64,000 nt of DNA, taken from positions 62,001-126,000 of the forward strand of contig DAIQOK010000006.1 of NCBI GenBank assembly GCA_036787895.1. Direction: 5' to 3'. A program made the translations under genes and the position numbers. Numbering within the stretch: position 1 is the first letter of the stretch; each line of letters starts with the position of its first letter. The notes under the pieces were generated by a model. It saw only the letters and a list, made by a program, of their open reading frames with translations, ran no database searches and was not told where the DNA came from. Shown one piece after another: positions 42,811 through 51,918 of this stretch. The DNA is from UBA7662 sp036787895 (GTDB lineage: Bacteria; Bacteroidota; Bacteroidia; UBA7662).

Positions 42811-43944
42811 CTATTTCTGATCTTTATTAACTTTTTGGTTGATTACAAATTGGTGAATGGCAGCTGCAGCATTTTGAGAAGCACCGGCTTCCCCTAAAAG
42901 CTGACGTAATTCGGTATAGGCCCGGTTAAGTTCCATACGACGGTCCGGCTGAAGCAGCTGATTTAATTCGCCAGCGATTTTTTCGGGGGTGCAATCGTGT
43001 TGGATGAGTTCGGCAACTAAGGGACGGTCGAGTATGAGGTTCACCAAACTGATGTATTTGACTTTCACGAGGCGTTTCCCGATGGCATAGGAAATCGGAC
43101 TGCCTTTGTAAACCACTACTTCGGGTGTGCCAATTAAGGCGGTTTCGAGCGTGGCTGTTCCTGAAGTAACGATGGCGGCAGTAGCTGATTTTAAGAGGTC
43201 GTAAGTTTTGCCGGTTACAATTTTTGCCGGCGCCTGACCAATGATTTCCTGGTAAAACGACAATTCGAGCGAAGGAGCGGCAGCAATGACAATCTGATAA
43301 TCGCGGCTGAAATCGGCGGTGGCCGCCAGCATAATCGGGAGTTTGACCCTGATTTCCTGTTTCCGGCTACCGGGAAGTAAGGCGATGATGGGACGCTGGT
43401 CGAGTCCTTGTAATTGACGGAATTGGTTGTCGAAGGGGTAGGTCTGCAAAGCGTCAAGCAAAGGATGACCAACATATTGGGCTGTAACGCGGTGTCGGGC
43501 ATACCAATCGGGCTCGAAGGGCAGTATGCACAACATTTGATCAACATATGCCTTAATCTGTTTTACCCTGCCAGCTTTCCATGCCCAGAGTTGAGGGGAG
43601 ATATAATAGGAAGTTGGTATACCTGCTTCATGAGCGAATCTGGCAATCCGTAGATTGAAGCCGGGATAATCTACCAGAATGATGGCATCAGGTTGAAAGG
43701 CCAGGATGTCGGCTTTGCAAAAAGCAAGATTCCGAAGTATAGTGCGCAGGTTCAACAGCACTTCAGAGAAGCCCATAAAAGCAAGGTCGCGATAATGTTT
43801 GACGATGCTAGCCCCGGCTGCTTCCATTTTATCGCCACCCCAGGCCCTGACTTCGAGATCGGGCACCAGTTTACGAAGTGCTATCAGCAGATTGGCGGCA
43901 TGCAAATCACCTGAAGCTTCACCGGCTATGACATATAGTTTCAA
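42811..43944 (-). CDS. lpxB: Lipid-A-disaccharide synthase
   Basis: A 377-residue peripheral membrane glycosyltransferase (GT19) that joins UDP-diacylglucosamine and lipid X in lipid A synthesis. Motifs: GEASGDLHAANL at the start, VDYPGFNLR, SPQLWAWK and LPGSRKQEI. Full length. Its start overlaps a small membrane protein gene by four bases and surE lies just before that, a common Bacteroidota order (surE, membrane protein, lpxB). Confidence 0.95.
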   Translation of the reverse strand: MKLYVIAGEASGDLHAANLLIALRKLVPDLEVRAWGGDKMEAAGASIVKHYRDLAFMGFSEVLLNLRTILRNLAFCKADILAFQPDAIILVDYPGFNLRIARFAHEAGIPTSYYISPQLWAWKAGRVKQIKAYVDQMLCILPFEPDWYARHRVTAQYVGHPLLDALQTYPFDNQFRQLQGLDQRPIIALLPGSRKQEIRVKLPIMLAATADFSRDYQIVIAAAPSLELSFYQEIIGQAPAKIVTGKTYDLLKSATAAIVTSGTATLETALIGTPEVVVYKGSPISYAIGKRLVKVKYISLVNLILDRPLVAELIQHDCTPEKIAGELNQLLQPDRRMELNRAYTELRQLLGEAGASQNAAAAIHQFVINQKVNKDQK

Positions 43945-44234
43945 AGTACGAATTTGAGCAAGAGGATGAGTAAAGCATAAATCAGGGTAGCAGAAATTAC
44001 TCCTTGAACCGTCTTAAACCACTTTTTCTGCAAAAAGAAATAAAAGGCTGCCAGATTAAGCAAAGCCGCCAGACTTAATAAGGGAGACAACAAACGCACC
44101 CGCTGGTTTTCGGCGATAAATGCAAAAAATCCAATTTCAGGGTGTATAACAATAAAATAGACAAATAAGGCCAGTGCCGGAATGCACAAACCAAGCACTA
44201 ATCCTCCTGAAAATTTATTGGCCAGCTGTACCAA
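43941..44234 (-). CDS. Small membrane protein between surE and lpxB
   Basis: A 97-residue protein with three hydrophobic helices and a KKWFKTVQG turn. It overlaps surE by 20 bases and lpxB by four. The family is conserved in this position but has no known role. A helper in envelope lipid work is a guess from context. Confidence 0.75.
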   Translation of the reverse strand: MVQLANKFSGGLVLGLCIPALALFVYFIVIHPEIGFFAFIAENQRVRLLSPLLSLAALLNLAAFYFFLQKKWFKTVQGVISATLIYALLILLLKFVL

Positions 44235-44997
44235 GTTGCCAGGTGTTTAGGAGTGGAATGGCATGGTGTGCTGTCATGTCGAATTGAACCGGAACGACCG
44301 AAGCATAATGATTCGCTAAAGCCCATTCATCAGTGTCGGTAGAGTTTTCGAGTAGCTGAAATTCACCGGTCATCCAATAGTATTTTTTGCCATGAGGGTC
44401 GATGCGTTCATTGAAGTTTTCACTCCATTTGGCGGCGGATTGCCGACAGACTTTTAATCCTTGGTATTGCTCTTCTTCGATTTTGGGAATATTTACATTC
44501 AATAGCGTACCATAAGGTAGTTTGAACTTTAGGATTTTAGTGGCTACCTGTCTGGCGATTTTAGCAGCTAGGGTAAAATCGGCTTCGTAAGCAAAGTCAC
44601 AGAGTGAAAAACCCACCGATGGTATACCTTCAATGGCGCCCTCTACCGCTGCCGACATGGTGCCTGAATAAATGACATTGATAGAGCTGTTTGAACCGTG
44701 ATTGATGCCACTCACCAATAAATCGGGCTTACGTTGTAAAATTTTATCTACCGCCAACTTCACACAATCTACCGGGGTGCCGGTGGTTTCAAAGGCCAGG
44801 TGTCCGGGAAACAAATCCTTTTTTTCGGTAATACGGAGGGGCTCACCTATGGTTACTGCATGTCCCATACCTGATTGTGGCCGGTCGGGGGCAACTACTA
44901 CAAGATCTCCTAATTTTTCAACGGCTTGAACCAAAGCTTTTATACCGGGAGCGTGAATACCATCATCGTTACAAACCAATATTAACGGACGTGCCAT
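44215..44997 (-). CDS. surE: 5'/3'-nucleotidase SurE
   Basis: A 260-residue metal-dependent nucleotidase. The start ILVCNDDGIHAPG carries the DD metal pair; further blocks are APDRPQSGMGHA, SGINHGSN and YSGTMSAAVEG. It hydrolyses nucleoside monophosphates and helps in stationary phase. Cytoplasmic. First gene of the surE-lpxB operon. Confidence 0.95.
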   Translation of the reverse strand: MARPLILVCNDDGIHAPGIKALVQAVEKLGDLVVVAPDRPQSGMGHAVTIGEPLRITEKKDLFPGHLAFETTGTPVDCVKLAVDKILQRKPDLLVSGINHGSNSSINVIYSGTMSAAVEGAIEGIPSVGFSLCDFAYEADFTLAAKIARQVATKILKFKLPYGTLLNVNIPKIEEEQYQGLKVCRQSAAKWSENFNERIDPHGKKYYWMTGEFQLLENSTDTDEWALANHYASVVPVQFDMTAHHAIPLLNTWQLGTAGQ

Positions 44998-45017
44998 AAA
45001 TCTTCTTTGCTGTAAAG

Positions 45018-46106
45018 TTAAAGTTCTTGCCCGGCATCCCGGTCTTTCCGATAACGTTTTCCGAATCGGGAGATATTTACTTCGGGGTCTATCTCTCCCT
45101 GTTCCTCTAAAAAATCGGCCATTTGCAAGGCAAAAAAAGGAGCAATTAAGACGCCCTTTGTACCAAGGCCATTAAAAATGCCTAATTCAGGATGTTCCGG
45201 GTGGATTCCCAACAGCGGCCGCCGGTCTGCTACAGCGGGCCGAATGCCAGCCTGGTGATCAACCAGGGTGTAGGGACCGGAATAAATGCCGCTGAGTTTT
45301 TGGAGTAACTCCTGCTTACCGGCGGCGGTAGGATGGGGGTCGAGTTTATCCCATTCGTAGGTGGCACCAAGTCGGTAGTAATCGTTACCGAGGGGTAACA
45401 GAAAGAAGCCGGCATTGTATACCGCTTTCAGTGCCAATCCGGGAATGTGTAAAGTGAGTACATCGCCTTGTGCAGCTTTGAGAGGTAGCCAACTAAACCA
45501 AGGATTATTGGCTAAACTACTGCCTTCAGCAAATATGATTTTTTTAGCTGTTGTGCCTTTCCAGTTGATTTCCCCGCTTTGGATTTGAAGCTGATTGGCC
45601 TCAAAATCGACTTCATAAAACGCATTTTTAGCCTTAAAATGACTTTTGATGGCATCGAGTAACGGGTTGATTTCAAGCCAGCCACTTTGTAAAACTTCGC
45701 CATAACCAAGTGGATAGGGCAGCAAATTTTCCTGCTCTTCGTCGGTGTTTATCTGCCCGAGTAGATGTTGATACTCAATATCCTGCTGTTTTTTTTGCCA
45801 CATTTCCCGGCTTTCAACGGTTGGAAATACCCGATGAATAGGGAGGGCATGTAGCCAATCACCCTGAAAATGCCGACAAAGTCGGGTGTAGCAACTTATT
45901 GCCACCGGCAGCAGTTCATCTGTTCGCCATGATTTCAGCAGTACACGAAAAGTAAGGGGATTCCACATGCCGGAGGCTACTTTGCTGGCCGCACCTGGTC
46001 GGTATTGGTCGATAATGGCTACGCGGTGGCCCCTTTGGTCGAGTTCCCAGGCCAATAAACTGCCGGCAATGCCCTGGCCTACCACCAGATAGTCAATTTG
46101 AGGCAT
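45018..46106 (-). CDS. DAO-type FAD oxidoreductase
   Basis: A 362-residue flavoprotein of the D-amino-acid oxidase/ThiO/glycine oxidase fold. The dinucleotide motif is YLVVGQGIAGSLLAWEL near the N-terminus, then GAASKVASGMWNP and, near the end, GIRPAVADRRPLLG and NGLGTKGVLIAP. The substrate could be an amine or amino acid; this subgroup is often left unassigned. It is 20 bases upstream of surE in the same direction and probably co-transcribed. Confidence 0.85.
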   Translation of the reverse strand: MPQIDYLVVGQGIAGSLLAWELDQRGHRVAIIDQYRPGAASKVASGMWNPLTFRVLLKSWRTDELLPVAISCYTRLCRHFQGDWLHALPIHRVFPTVESREMWQKKQQDIEYQHLLGQINTDEEQENLLPYPLGYGEVLQSGWLEINPLLDAIKSHFKAKNAFYEVDFEANQLQIQSGEINWKGTTAKKIIFAEGSSLANNPWFSWLPLKAAQGDVLTLHIPGLALKAVYNAGFFLLPLGNDYYRLGATYEWDKLDPHPTAAGKQELLQKLSGIYSGPYTLVDHQAGIRPAVADRRPLLGIHPEHPELGIFNGLGTKGVLIAPFFALQMADFLEEQGEIDPEVNISRFGKRYRKDRDAGQEL

Positions 46107-46219
46107 GGCAACAAGTTTTGAAGTGGTTGTAGGCGATAAAAAGACATCCTGAACAGTCGCCGGGAAGCTTAGAGGTGAAAAGTAATTGCATGAATGGTAA
46201 AGTGTAAATTTACGCTTTC

Positions 46220-46226
46220 AAGGAGG
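46220..46226 (+). promoter_or_regulatory. Strong ribosome binding site
   Basis: AAGGAGG, five bases before the ATG at 46232. Most starts in this window lack such a site, as is usual in Bacteroidota. Confidence 0.7.
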
Positions 46227-46231
46227 CAATT

Positions 46232-48058
46232 ATGCTGCGAATACGCTTTTTTCTATTCCTATTATTGATGTATGGTTTGATAGCCGTACCGGTCCATGCC
46301 GATACAAAATCAAGCTTATCAAACACACAGGCTGTACAGGCACGCTTGTCGGCCTTACTTGGCCTGCCTTACGATGTGCTTGTGGCAGATCTGGACCAGG
46401 GCAGGGTTTGGGCCGATTCTATGTTACTGCTCAGTCGACAACTCAAATTGAGCAAACAGCTTGCGCAAGCCTACCAAAAAAGCGCACTCATTAACTACTA
46501 TCAGGGCAATTATGAAGCTACCGTAGCCGATCACATGCAGTCTATCGCACTCTACACCGCTTTGGGCGACAGCATCGGGCTCGGTCAGGTGTATGTGGGT
46601 ATGGGCTACCAGGGAAAGCGGCGCGATTTGGCCTTATCTATTGAACATATGCGAAAAGGTATCAACCTGCTTGAGGCTGCCGGTGAAAAAGATATGGCCG
46701 GTGCTTACGACAATTTTGGGGTGTTGTATGAGATGAAAGGGGATTATGTCAGGGCCGGTCAGTTGTACGACAAAGCCTATAAACTCAAAATAGCCGCTAA
46801 CGATAGCATCGGCTTACCTTATTCTCTCGACCATATGGGCGGTTTGGCTACTTTGCAAGGCGACTATGTGAAAGCCGAAAAACTAATGCAACAAGCGTAT
46901 CGCATACGGGAATTGCGCAACGATCGCACCGGAATGGCTGAAAGCAGGATGTATCAAAGTGAACTCTACCGCTATTGGGCTAAACCTCAAAAGCTCCTAC
47001 TTTGCACACAGGAGGCCATTGCGCTGGGGAAACAAATTGGTTATGCCGATTTGGTGAGAAAGGCCTACGCTTTTCAAGCCGAAGCCTATGCAGCTCTGGG
47101 CAATTATGAACAAGCATTCAAACAACAATTGGCCTATACCACGCTCAACGACAGTTTATTTACATTGGCCAATAATAACCGCATTCTGCAACTTGAGAAG
47201 AAGTTTCAAACTGCTCAAAAGGAGCAAGAGAATGTCCAACTCAGACAAGAAAAGGAAATACAAGCACTCGAACTCACTGCTGCACACGCTGCCCGGGCGC
47301 GACTCTGGTGGGCTGCCATCGCCACCATATTGATGCTCTGTTTGATTTTTGGCTTGTTTTTCATCCGCTATCAGGCCAAACAACGAGTAGAAAAAGCCAT
47401 GCTCCAGCGACAGAATTTTAAAGCAGCGCTTAAAGGCGAAGAAAAGGAGCGGCAACGTATTGCCCGGGAATTGCATGATGGCGTGGGACAGATGTTAGCT
47501 GCTGTTAAATTGCAAAGTGCCCTTTTGGAGTTGCAACTCAACGAAACCTTCAAACCCAAGGTGCAAGAACAGCTGACTTTGATCGATGAGGCTATTGTAG
47601 AAATCAGGAATATCTCACACAATCTGATGCCGGTTGCCTTGACTTCACAGGGTTTGTATGCCGCCATCCAAGGTTTGTGTGATCGCATTCGAGCCACCGG
47701 TACTATAAAACCGGAATTGTATATTGATGAAAGCAATCAACGCTTCGAAGCCGACTATGAATTGGCTGTTTACCGCATTATACAGGAGGTAATCAGCAAT
47801 ATGTTGAAACATGCTGCTGCTAGTCGTATAGGCATTGACATACATAGCGATGAAAATGCACTGATGATTTCTATTCGTGACAATGGCAAAGGATTCGACT
47901 TGAAGCAGATCAAAGAAAGTAAAGGCATTGGCTGGGCCAATTTGCAGGCCAGAACCGATGTATTGGGCGGAAGTATGGAAGTTCAATCTAAACTTGGCGA
48001 GGGAACCACAGTCTTTTTTGAATTGCCTTACCAAAACATATCCGCAGTTGCCGCTTAA
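46232..48058 (+). CDS. TPR-containing NarL-type sensor histidine kinase
   Basis: A 608-residue sensor. A signal peptide/first helix (to about residue 25) precedes about 290 residues of TPR repeats in the periplasm, for example GAYDNFGVLYEMKGDYVRAG. A coiled coil and a membrane helix (WWAAIATILMLCLIFGLFF) follow. The kinase core is HisKA_3 with H415 in RIARELHDGVGQMLAA, and a HATPase with ISNMLKHAAAS and DNGKGFD. Such kinases signal to LuxR-type regulators, but none is next door. Signal unknown. Strong ribosome site. Confidence 0.9.
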   Translation: MLRIRFFLFLLLMYGLIAVPVHADTKSSLSNTQAVQARLSALLGLPYDVLVADLDQGRVWADSMLLLSRQLKLSKQLAQAYQKSALINYYQGNYEATVADHMQSIALYTALGDSIGLGQVYVGMGYQGKRRDLALSIEHMRKGINLLEAAGEKDMAGAYDNFGVLYEMKGDYVRAGQLYDKAYKLKIAANDSIGLPYSLDHMGGLATLQGDYVKAEKLMQQAYRIRELRNDRTGMAESRMYQSELYRYWAKPQKLLLCTQEAIALGKQIGYADLVRKAYAFQAEAYAALGNYEQAFKQQLAYTTLNDSLFTLANNNRILQLEKKFQTAQKEQENVQLRQEKEIQALELTAAHAARARLWWAAIATILMLCLIFGLFFIRYQAKQRVEKAMLQRQNFKAALKGEEKERQRIARELHDGVGQMLAAVKLQSALLELQLNETFKPKVQEQLTLIDEAIVEIRNISHNLMPVALTSQGLYAAIQGLCDRIRATGTIKPELYIDESNQRFEADYELAVYRIIQEVISNMLKHAAASRIGIDIHSDENALMISIRDNGKGFDLKQIKESKGIGWANLQARTDVLGGSMEVQSKLGEGTTVFFELPYQNISAVAA

Positions 48059-48507
48059 GGGTCGAGTTGCTCGAGATGATGATGCATATGGGCCCAATAA
48101 TCGCGTGCTAGCCAGGCAAGTGTATGCAGCTCTTTTTTATCCTTGCCCGTGTCGATTTCATGCTCGAAATGTTCCTCGGACATATTTTCGAGCACACGAC
48201 ATATCTGACGGTTGAGGGTCACCCATAAATGAAGCACCTCAGCTTTGGTCATGAGGTGGTAGGCATTGGCAGCCACCCAGGCATCTGGGTCGTATATAAT
48301 TTTGTCGTTCGGCTGGTATTGCCCCACTACAAATCGACGCAAATTATTGTGGGCCGAGTCGCAAAGATGGCCTAAAATGAGTTTGCGCGACCATTTCCCC
48401 GGAGATCTGGGTTCAGCGAAGTCAAGTTCAGAAGCTTCCAGCACTTTTATCGATGTATCTTCCAAGGCTTGACGCAGCAGGAGTACAATGTTCTCAGACG
48501 TTTGCAT
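48055..48507 (-). CDS. DinB-family protein
   Basis: A 150-residue four-helix-bundle protein of the DinB/YfiT superfamily. Three His suited to metal binding are placed as expected: LGHLCDSAHNN in helix 2 and WAHMHHHLEQ in the last helix. Members are often thiol (bacillithiol or other) transferases or of unknown role; they are not DNA polymerases. Its stop interlocks with that of the kinase gene. Confidence 0.82.
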   Translation of the reverse strand: MQTSENIVLLLRQALEDTSIKVLEASELDFAEPRSPGKWSRKLILGHLCDSAHNNLRRFVVGQYQPNDKIIYDPDAWVAANAYHLMTKAEVLHLWVTLNRQICRVLENMSEEHFEHEIDTGKDKKELHTLAWLARDYWAHMHHHLEQLDP

Positions 48508-48599
48508 GCGTCTAATTTCGGTGGCTGTAAGTAAAATTCAAAATTTGCTGCACTGTGAACCAGCTTAATACCCTGATCAAGCCAGCCATTTAGCCACCA

Positions 48600-49343
48600 T
48601 TAGCGGGTATCTCGTGTGTTTGTAGTCATGTCGAGCCTGACGAAGCTTTCCAGGCAACTCGCCAATTCAGCGCCATGACTCAACATGGCCAGGTGACCTC
48701 CGGGTATAGTTATAGTTTCAGTTGCAGCTAACTGCGCTGCAAATTTTTGCTGTTGACTGAGGGTGAAACTTTTGTCTTCCTGAAAGCAGATATAGAAGCG
48801 ATTTACTGCTGGCAAACCTGCCGTAATACGGTCGGTATATAAGGCCAGTGGCTCAGGTGTATAACTTTGGGTAATCCGTTCGGTAATGTGATCAGCCAAG
48901 CCGGTACAAAGCGTTTGTTGGATGACTTTAGCTGGTGGTTTGGTACCAAGCAGCTTCAAAAATGCTAATGTAAGTAAGCGGGGAACAGGCGAAAACATAT
49001 CCATAAAAGCACCTCCTGGCGGTGGAATGGCAGCACTCAATCCGATAAAAAGCTGTAATCGGCTACCTAGTCTGGCAGCCAGCTCCAGACCTACACATCC
49101 GCCTATGGAGTGTACCACTAATACGATTTTTCTCTCGGCATATGCCTGCAGCTGCGATTCGCAGTGGTTAACATAAGCTTGAAGCGTATTGCTTTTGGGG
49201 AGTTTGGCCGCATTGGCACGGAGAGGGTAGTCGATACAAACGGTATCATAGCTTAAATTGTCAACAAGCTCTTCCCAGATGAATGCACCCAGTCCGGCAC
49301 CGTGCAAAAACACAAAAAGGGGTTTTGGATTTACTTCCGACAT
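48600..49343 (-). CDS. Alpha/beta hydrolase
   Basis: A 247-residue hydrolase. ATG at 49343 (MSEVNPKPLF) is used. Oxyanion loop FLHGAGLGAFIWE, nucleophile elbow VVHSIGGCVG (GxSxG, Ser in HSIGG) and a late GGHLAMLS with the catalytic His. Acid likely in the 200s. Substrate unknown. Last gene of the GyrI-like/alkylation-repair/hydrolase run; seven bases separate it from the repair gene. Confidence 0.85.
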   Translation of the reverse strand: MSEVNPKPLFVFLHGAGLGAFIWEELVDNLSYDTVCIDYPLRANAAKLPKSNTLQAYVNHCESQLQAYAERKIVLVVHSIGGCVGLELAARLGSRLQLFIGLSAAIPPPGGAFMDMFSPVPRLLTLAFLKLLGTKPPAKVIQQTLCTGLADHITERITQSYTPEPLALYTDRITAGLPAVNRFYICFQEDKSFTLSQQQKFAAQLAATETITIPGGHLAMLSHGAELASCLESFVRLDMTTNTRDTR

Positions 49344-49350
49344 AATACTT

Positions 49351-50445
49351 CTATAAATTAATTGCGGCAGCAAGCATGAATTTTTCGTTATGTATGGCCT
49401 GACCGTTCAGATGAATGGCCAATATATGCTCGCCGGGATAATGTTTACGGGTGGTCAGGTCGGCAAATGCCTGCTGCCGTTTGAAGTTTACTTTTTCACC
49501 GGGCTTAAACATACGTTCACTGATTTGAAAAACCTTGGGGGTTTTGTTTCCATTGGCCTTTAGATAATGAATCACATATTCCAGGCGGTAAAGTGCAGGG
49601 GCATTTCCCAGGTGCGAAAGTTCCAGTTCAAAGTTCAGCTTCTCCCCCATAATCAAACGTTGGGTAGATAGAGTGAAGTGATGCAGATTGTATGTCACTT
49701 GCTGAAAGCCAAACAAGGCCAGGGCATCGGGATGACCTTTTTTGAGTAGACCTCGGAGGGCATGTTTGAGGAGCTTGTCGGTGGCGGTACTTTGCCCTTT
49801 CCAGGCTGTGGCCACTTCCATTGCCAGTTGGGGATGGGTTTTGGAGATGTCGTTTAAGCTATTGGCCACCGAACGACGAACATATTCCGATGAATCGTTT
49901 TTCAGTTTTTCAAGTAGGGGTAAAACGACAACCGGATTTTTTTTGATCCAGGCTACATCCTGACCCCAGGGTAAACGCGGCCGGGTGCCCTCACTGGCCA
50001 ATCGCCGAATGTGTTCGTGCTCGTGTTCTGCCCACTGCATACATTGTGTCAGCAGCCTCTCCGGATAGCGGATGAGGTAAGGCCGAATGGCGAATTCGCT
50101 GGAGCAAAGGAGGGTAAAATCAGCCAGGGCAGGGATGGAAATATCCGGATAATCGAGGCCAAATACCTCCAAAAAATCGGAGAAAAGTATGGCTGTAAAA
50201 CCGCTAAAGCCAGGAGAGGCCTGGTATAAAGTCTGCAATTGCTGTGGATAATCTCCCGAAACAAAACGGCCGAGCATAAAGGTGATATGCCGCATGCGGT
50301 CTTTGAGTTCACGTTTTGGCCAGGCTTCATCAAATACAGCTTTTACAAAGGCTTCGCTGTTGAAATTTTCGTCGACCCGGGCACAGGCTGCTGCCAGCCT
50401 GGCCACGAGTTCGGGCGTATACATATTTTTAAGTGGTTCGGCCAT
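49351..50445 (-). CDS. AlkC/AlkD-like DNA alkylation repair protein
   Basis: A 364-residue HEAT-repeat glycosylase-like protein. Residues about 1-240 match the DNA alkylation repair family (AlkC branch): CMQWAEHEHEHIRRLASEGTRP in part, RPRLPWG and DSSEYVRRSVANSLNDISK. AlkC/AlkD excise positively charged alkylated bases such as 3- and 7-methylpurines without base flipping. The last 110 residues are an extra beta-rich domain. It overlaps the GyrI-like gene by one base, and lies in a run that may be controlled by the WYL regulator upstream. Confidence 0.85.
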   Translation of the reverse strand: MAEPLKNMYTPELVARLAAACARVDENFNSEAFVKAVFDEAWPKRELKDRMRHITFMLGRFVSGDYPQQLQTLYQASPGFSGFTAILFSDFLEVFGLDYPDISIPALADFTLLCSSEFAIRPYLIRYPERLLTQCMQWAEHEHEHIRRLASEGTRPRLPWGQDVAWIKKNPVVVLPLLEKLKNDSSEYVRRSVANSLNDISKTHPQLAMEVATAWKGQSTATDKLLKHALRGLLKKGHPDALALFGFQQVTYNLHHFTLSTQRLIMGEKLNFELELSHLGNAPALYRLEYVIHYLKANGNKTPKVFQISERMFKPGEKVNFKRQQAFADLTTRKHYPGEHILAIHLNGQAIHNEKFMLAAAINL

Positions 50446-50900
50446 CAGTTGATTCCCATTCTGATTATCGTAATATTGGCTTCCGGATGCTGAAAATCGG
50501 CATTCAAATACACTTCCCGGTTTTCGAAAGTAGGCATTAATTGGTGTTCACCGATGAAGTGCATCATTTTCGCATACGTAGCCGGAATTTGATCCCAAGG
50601 GCCTTCATGAATCGCTTCCACGCATTTGAATGGCTCGGTAAGTCGTAGGTCAAATTTGCCTTCATACGTTTTTTCTGCGAGAGCTACGGGTAAGGCTACT
50701 TCGAGGGTGAAAGGCAGACTTTCATTTCCACTGAAGCCAAAATAATTCCAGTAAACCGGACCGCAAAGCTGCATGTGGTGATCTACTACTTCCTGCAAAA
50801 GTTGTGGCATGATGGGCGTTGCTTTTTCCATCATTTGAGAAATGGTGGTTTCAAAACGTGCGTACAAGAAATGGATGGGTGGTTGGGCTTTGATTTGCAT
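50445..50900 (-). CDS. GyrI-like effector-binding domain protein
   Basis: A 151-residue protein with the SRPBCC/GyrI-like (AraC effector-binding) layout: RFETTISQMM, CGPVYWNYFGF, FEVALPV-type strand (LEVALPVAL) and VEAIHEGPWDQIPATYAKM. Stand-alone versions bind or hydrolyse small cyclic or hydrophobic molecules. It is the first gene after the palindrome at 50912-50954. Confidence 0.8.
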   Translation of the reverse strand: MQIKAQPPIHFLYARFETTISQMMEKATPIMPQLLQEVVDHHMQLCGPVYWNYFGFSGNESLPFTLEVALPVALAEKTYEGKFDLRLTEPFKCVEAIHEGPWDQIPATYAKMMHFIGEHQLMPTFENREVYLNADFQHPEANITIIRMGIN

Positions 50901-50911
50901 AATGGCTTAAT

Positions 50912-50954
50912 TATGTTGTCAAAATTCTGCATGAATACTGACAACATATTGTCA
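50912..50954. promoter_or_regulatory. Palindromic operator candidate with three TGACAA half-sites
   Basis: TATGTTGTCA (50912-50921) and TGACAACATA (50939-50948) form a perfect 10-bp inverted repeat spaced by 17 bases. The right arm is also half of TGACAA-CATA-TTGTCA (50939-50954). The cluster lies 12 bases before the GyrI-like start and just after the WYL regulator stop, where an operator would sit. Confidence 0.7.
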
Positions 50955-50970
50955 GTAGCTTTTTGCCAAC

Positions 50971-51918
50971 CTAAAATTTTTCTGCCAGTTGCTTGTTGAT
51001 GAAAGTCAGCAGTTCAGGGGGGGAAACCGGGCGGACTTTAGGCAGCCAATACATACACCATCGGCCCATATATTCGACGGAATTGTTTCTGAAGGCCATT
51101 TCTACCCAGCCATTTTCCAGTTGTTTTTCAGCCATCCAACCGTAGTAGTATTTGGTTTCAATAAGCATATTGGCCACTTCTTCGGTGAATTGAATGATGT
51201 AGTGATTTTGTGGGCCAAGTTCATTTTGACTTTGCAGATAATCGGGCAGGCTGGGCAGGGTTTTTCGGGCTTTGAATTTCACGCCAACCCGTAACTGCCG
51301 AATGCGATCGACCCGGAAATCGCGTAAATCATTGCGCAATCGACACCAGGCCAGCAGATGCCATTGGTAGTTGTAAAAGAGACTATGGGGTTCAACGGTC
51401 CGCCATTGGGTTTGTCCCTGCATGGGAAAGTATTCTATTTCGAGCGTGTGTTTACTGGCAAGTGCGGTTTGAATTTCTTCCAGAAAACGAAAAGCACGGT
51501 GGCGATTTTCGGCCGGTAATTGATCGAGTTGCCAGGTGTTGTTCTCGAGTTCTTCCAGCAGTGTTTTATCCTGGCTGGTAGCAGCTGCCTTTATTTTTTG
51601 CAGGGCATCATCGAGATGGCGGAGGGTGGCATCGCTGGTTTTGTAGCCGGCAAGTGTGCGAGCGGTGAAGATGGCGAGGGCTTGTTCACGGCTGAAGCTG
51701 ATGGGGGCAAGTTGGCGCTGATCGCCCAGCAGATACCCACTTCCGGTTGTGGCCTGTAACGGTAATCCGGCTGCAAACAATTCCTGCATATCGCGGTAGA
51801 TGGTACGTTGGCTTACCTCAAAACGCAGCGCCAGCTCTTCGGCCGTAACCCTGCGTTTTTGTTGCAGAAACGATAAAATGGCAATAATTCTTTGCAAACG
51901 CGACATGCTCAAGCTCAT
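50971..51918 (-). CDS. YafY-type WYL-domain transcription regulator
   Basis: A 315-residue regulator. The N-terminal winged helix is MSRLQRIIAILSFLQQKRRV with AEELALRFEVSQRTIYRDMQ. The WYL domain follows (HTLEIEYFPM; LFYNYQWHLLAWCRLRNDLR), plus a WCX-like end. WYL domains bind nucleic-acid or other ligands, and several control DNA-damage genes. ATG at 51918 overlaps the TonB-like stop (ATGA); 51906 is also possible. It is probably the regulator of the operator at 50912. Confidence 0.9.
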   Translation of the reverse strand: MSLSMSRLQRIIAILSFLQQKRRVTAEELALRFEVSQRTIYRDMQELFAAGLPLQATTGSGYLLGDQRQLAPISFSREQALAIFTARTLAGYKTSDATLRHLDDALQKIKAAATSQDKTLLEELENNTWQLDQLPAENRHRAFRFLEEIQTALASKHTLEIEYFPMQGQTQWRTVEPHSLFYNYQWHLLAWCRLRNDLRDFRVDRIRQLRVGVKFKARKTLPSLPDYLQSQNELGPQNHYIIQFTEEVANMLIETKYYYGWMAEKQLENGWVEMAFRNNSVEYMGRWCMYWLPKVRPVSPPELLTFINKQLAEKF

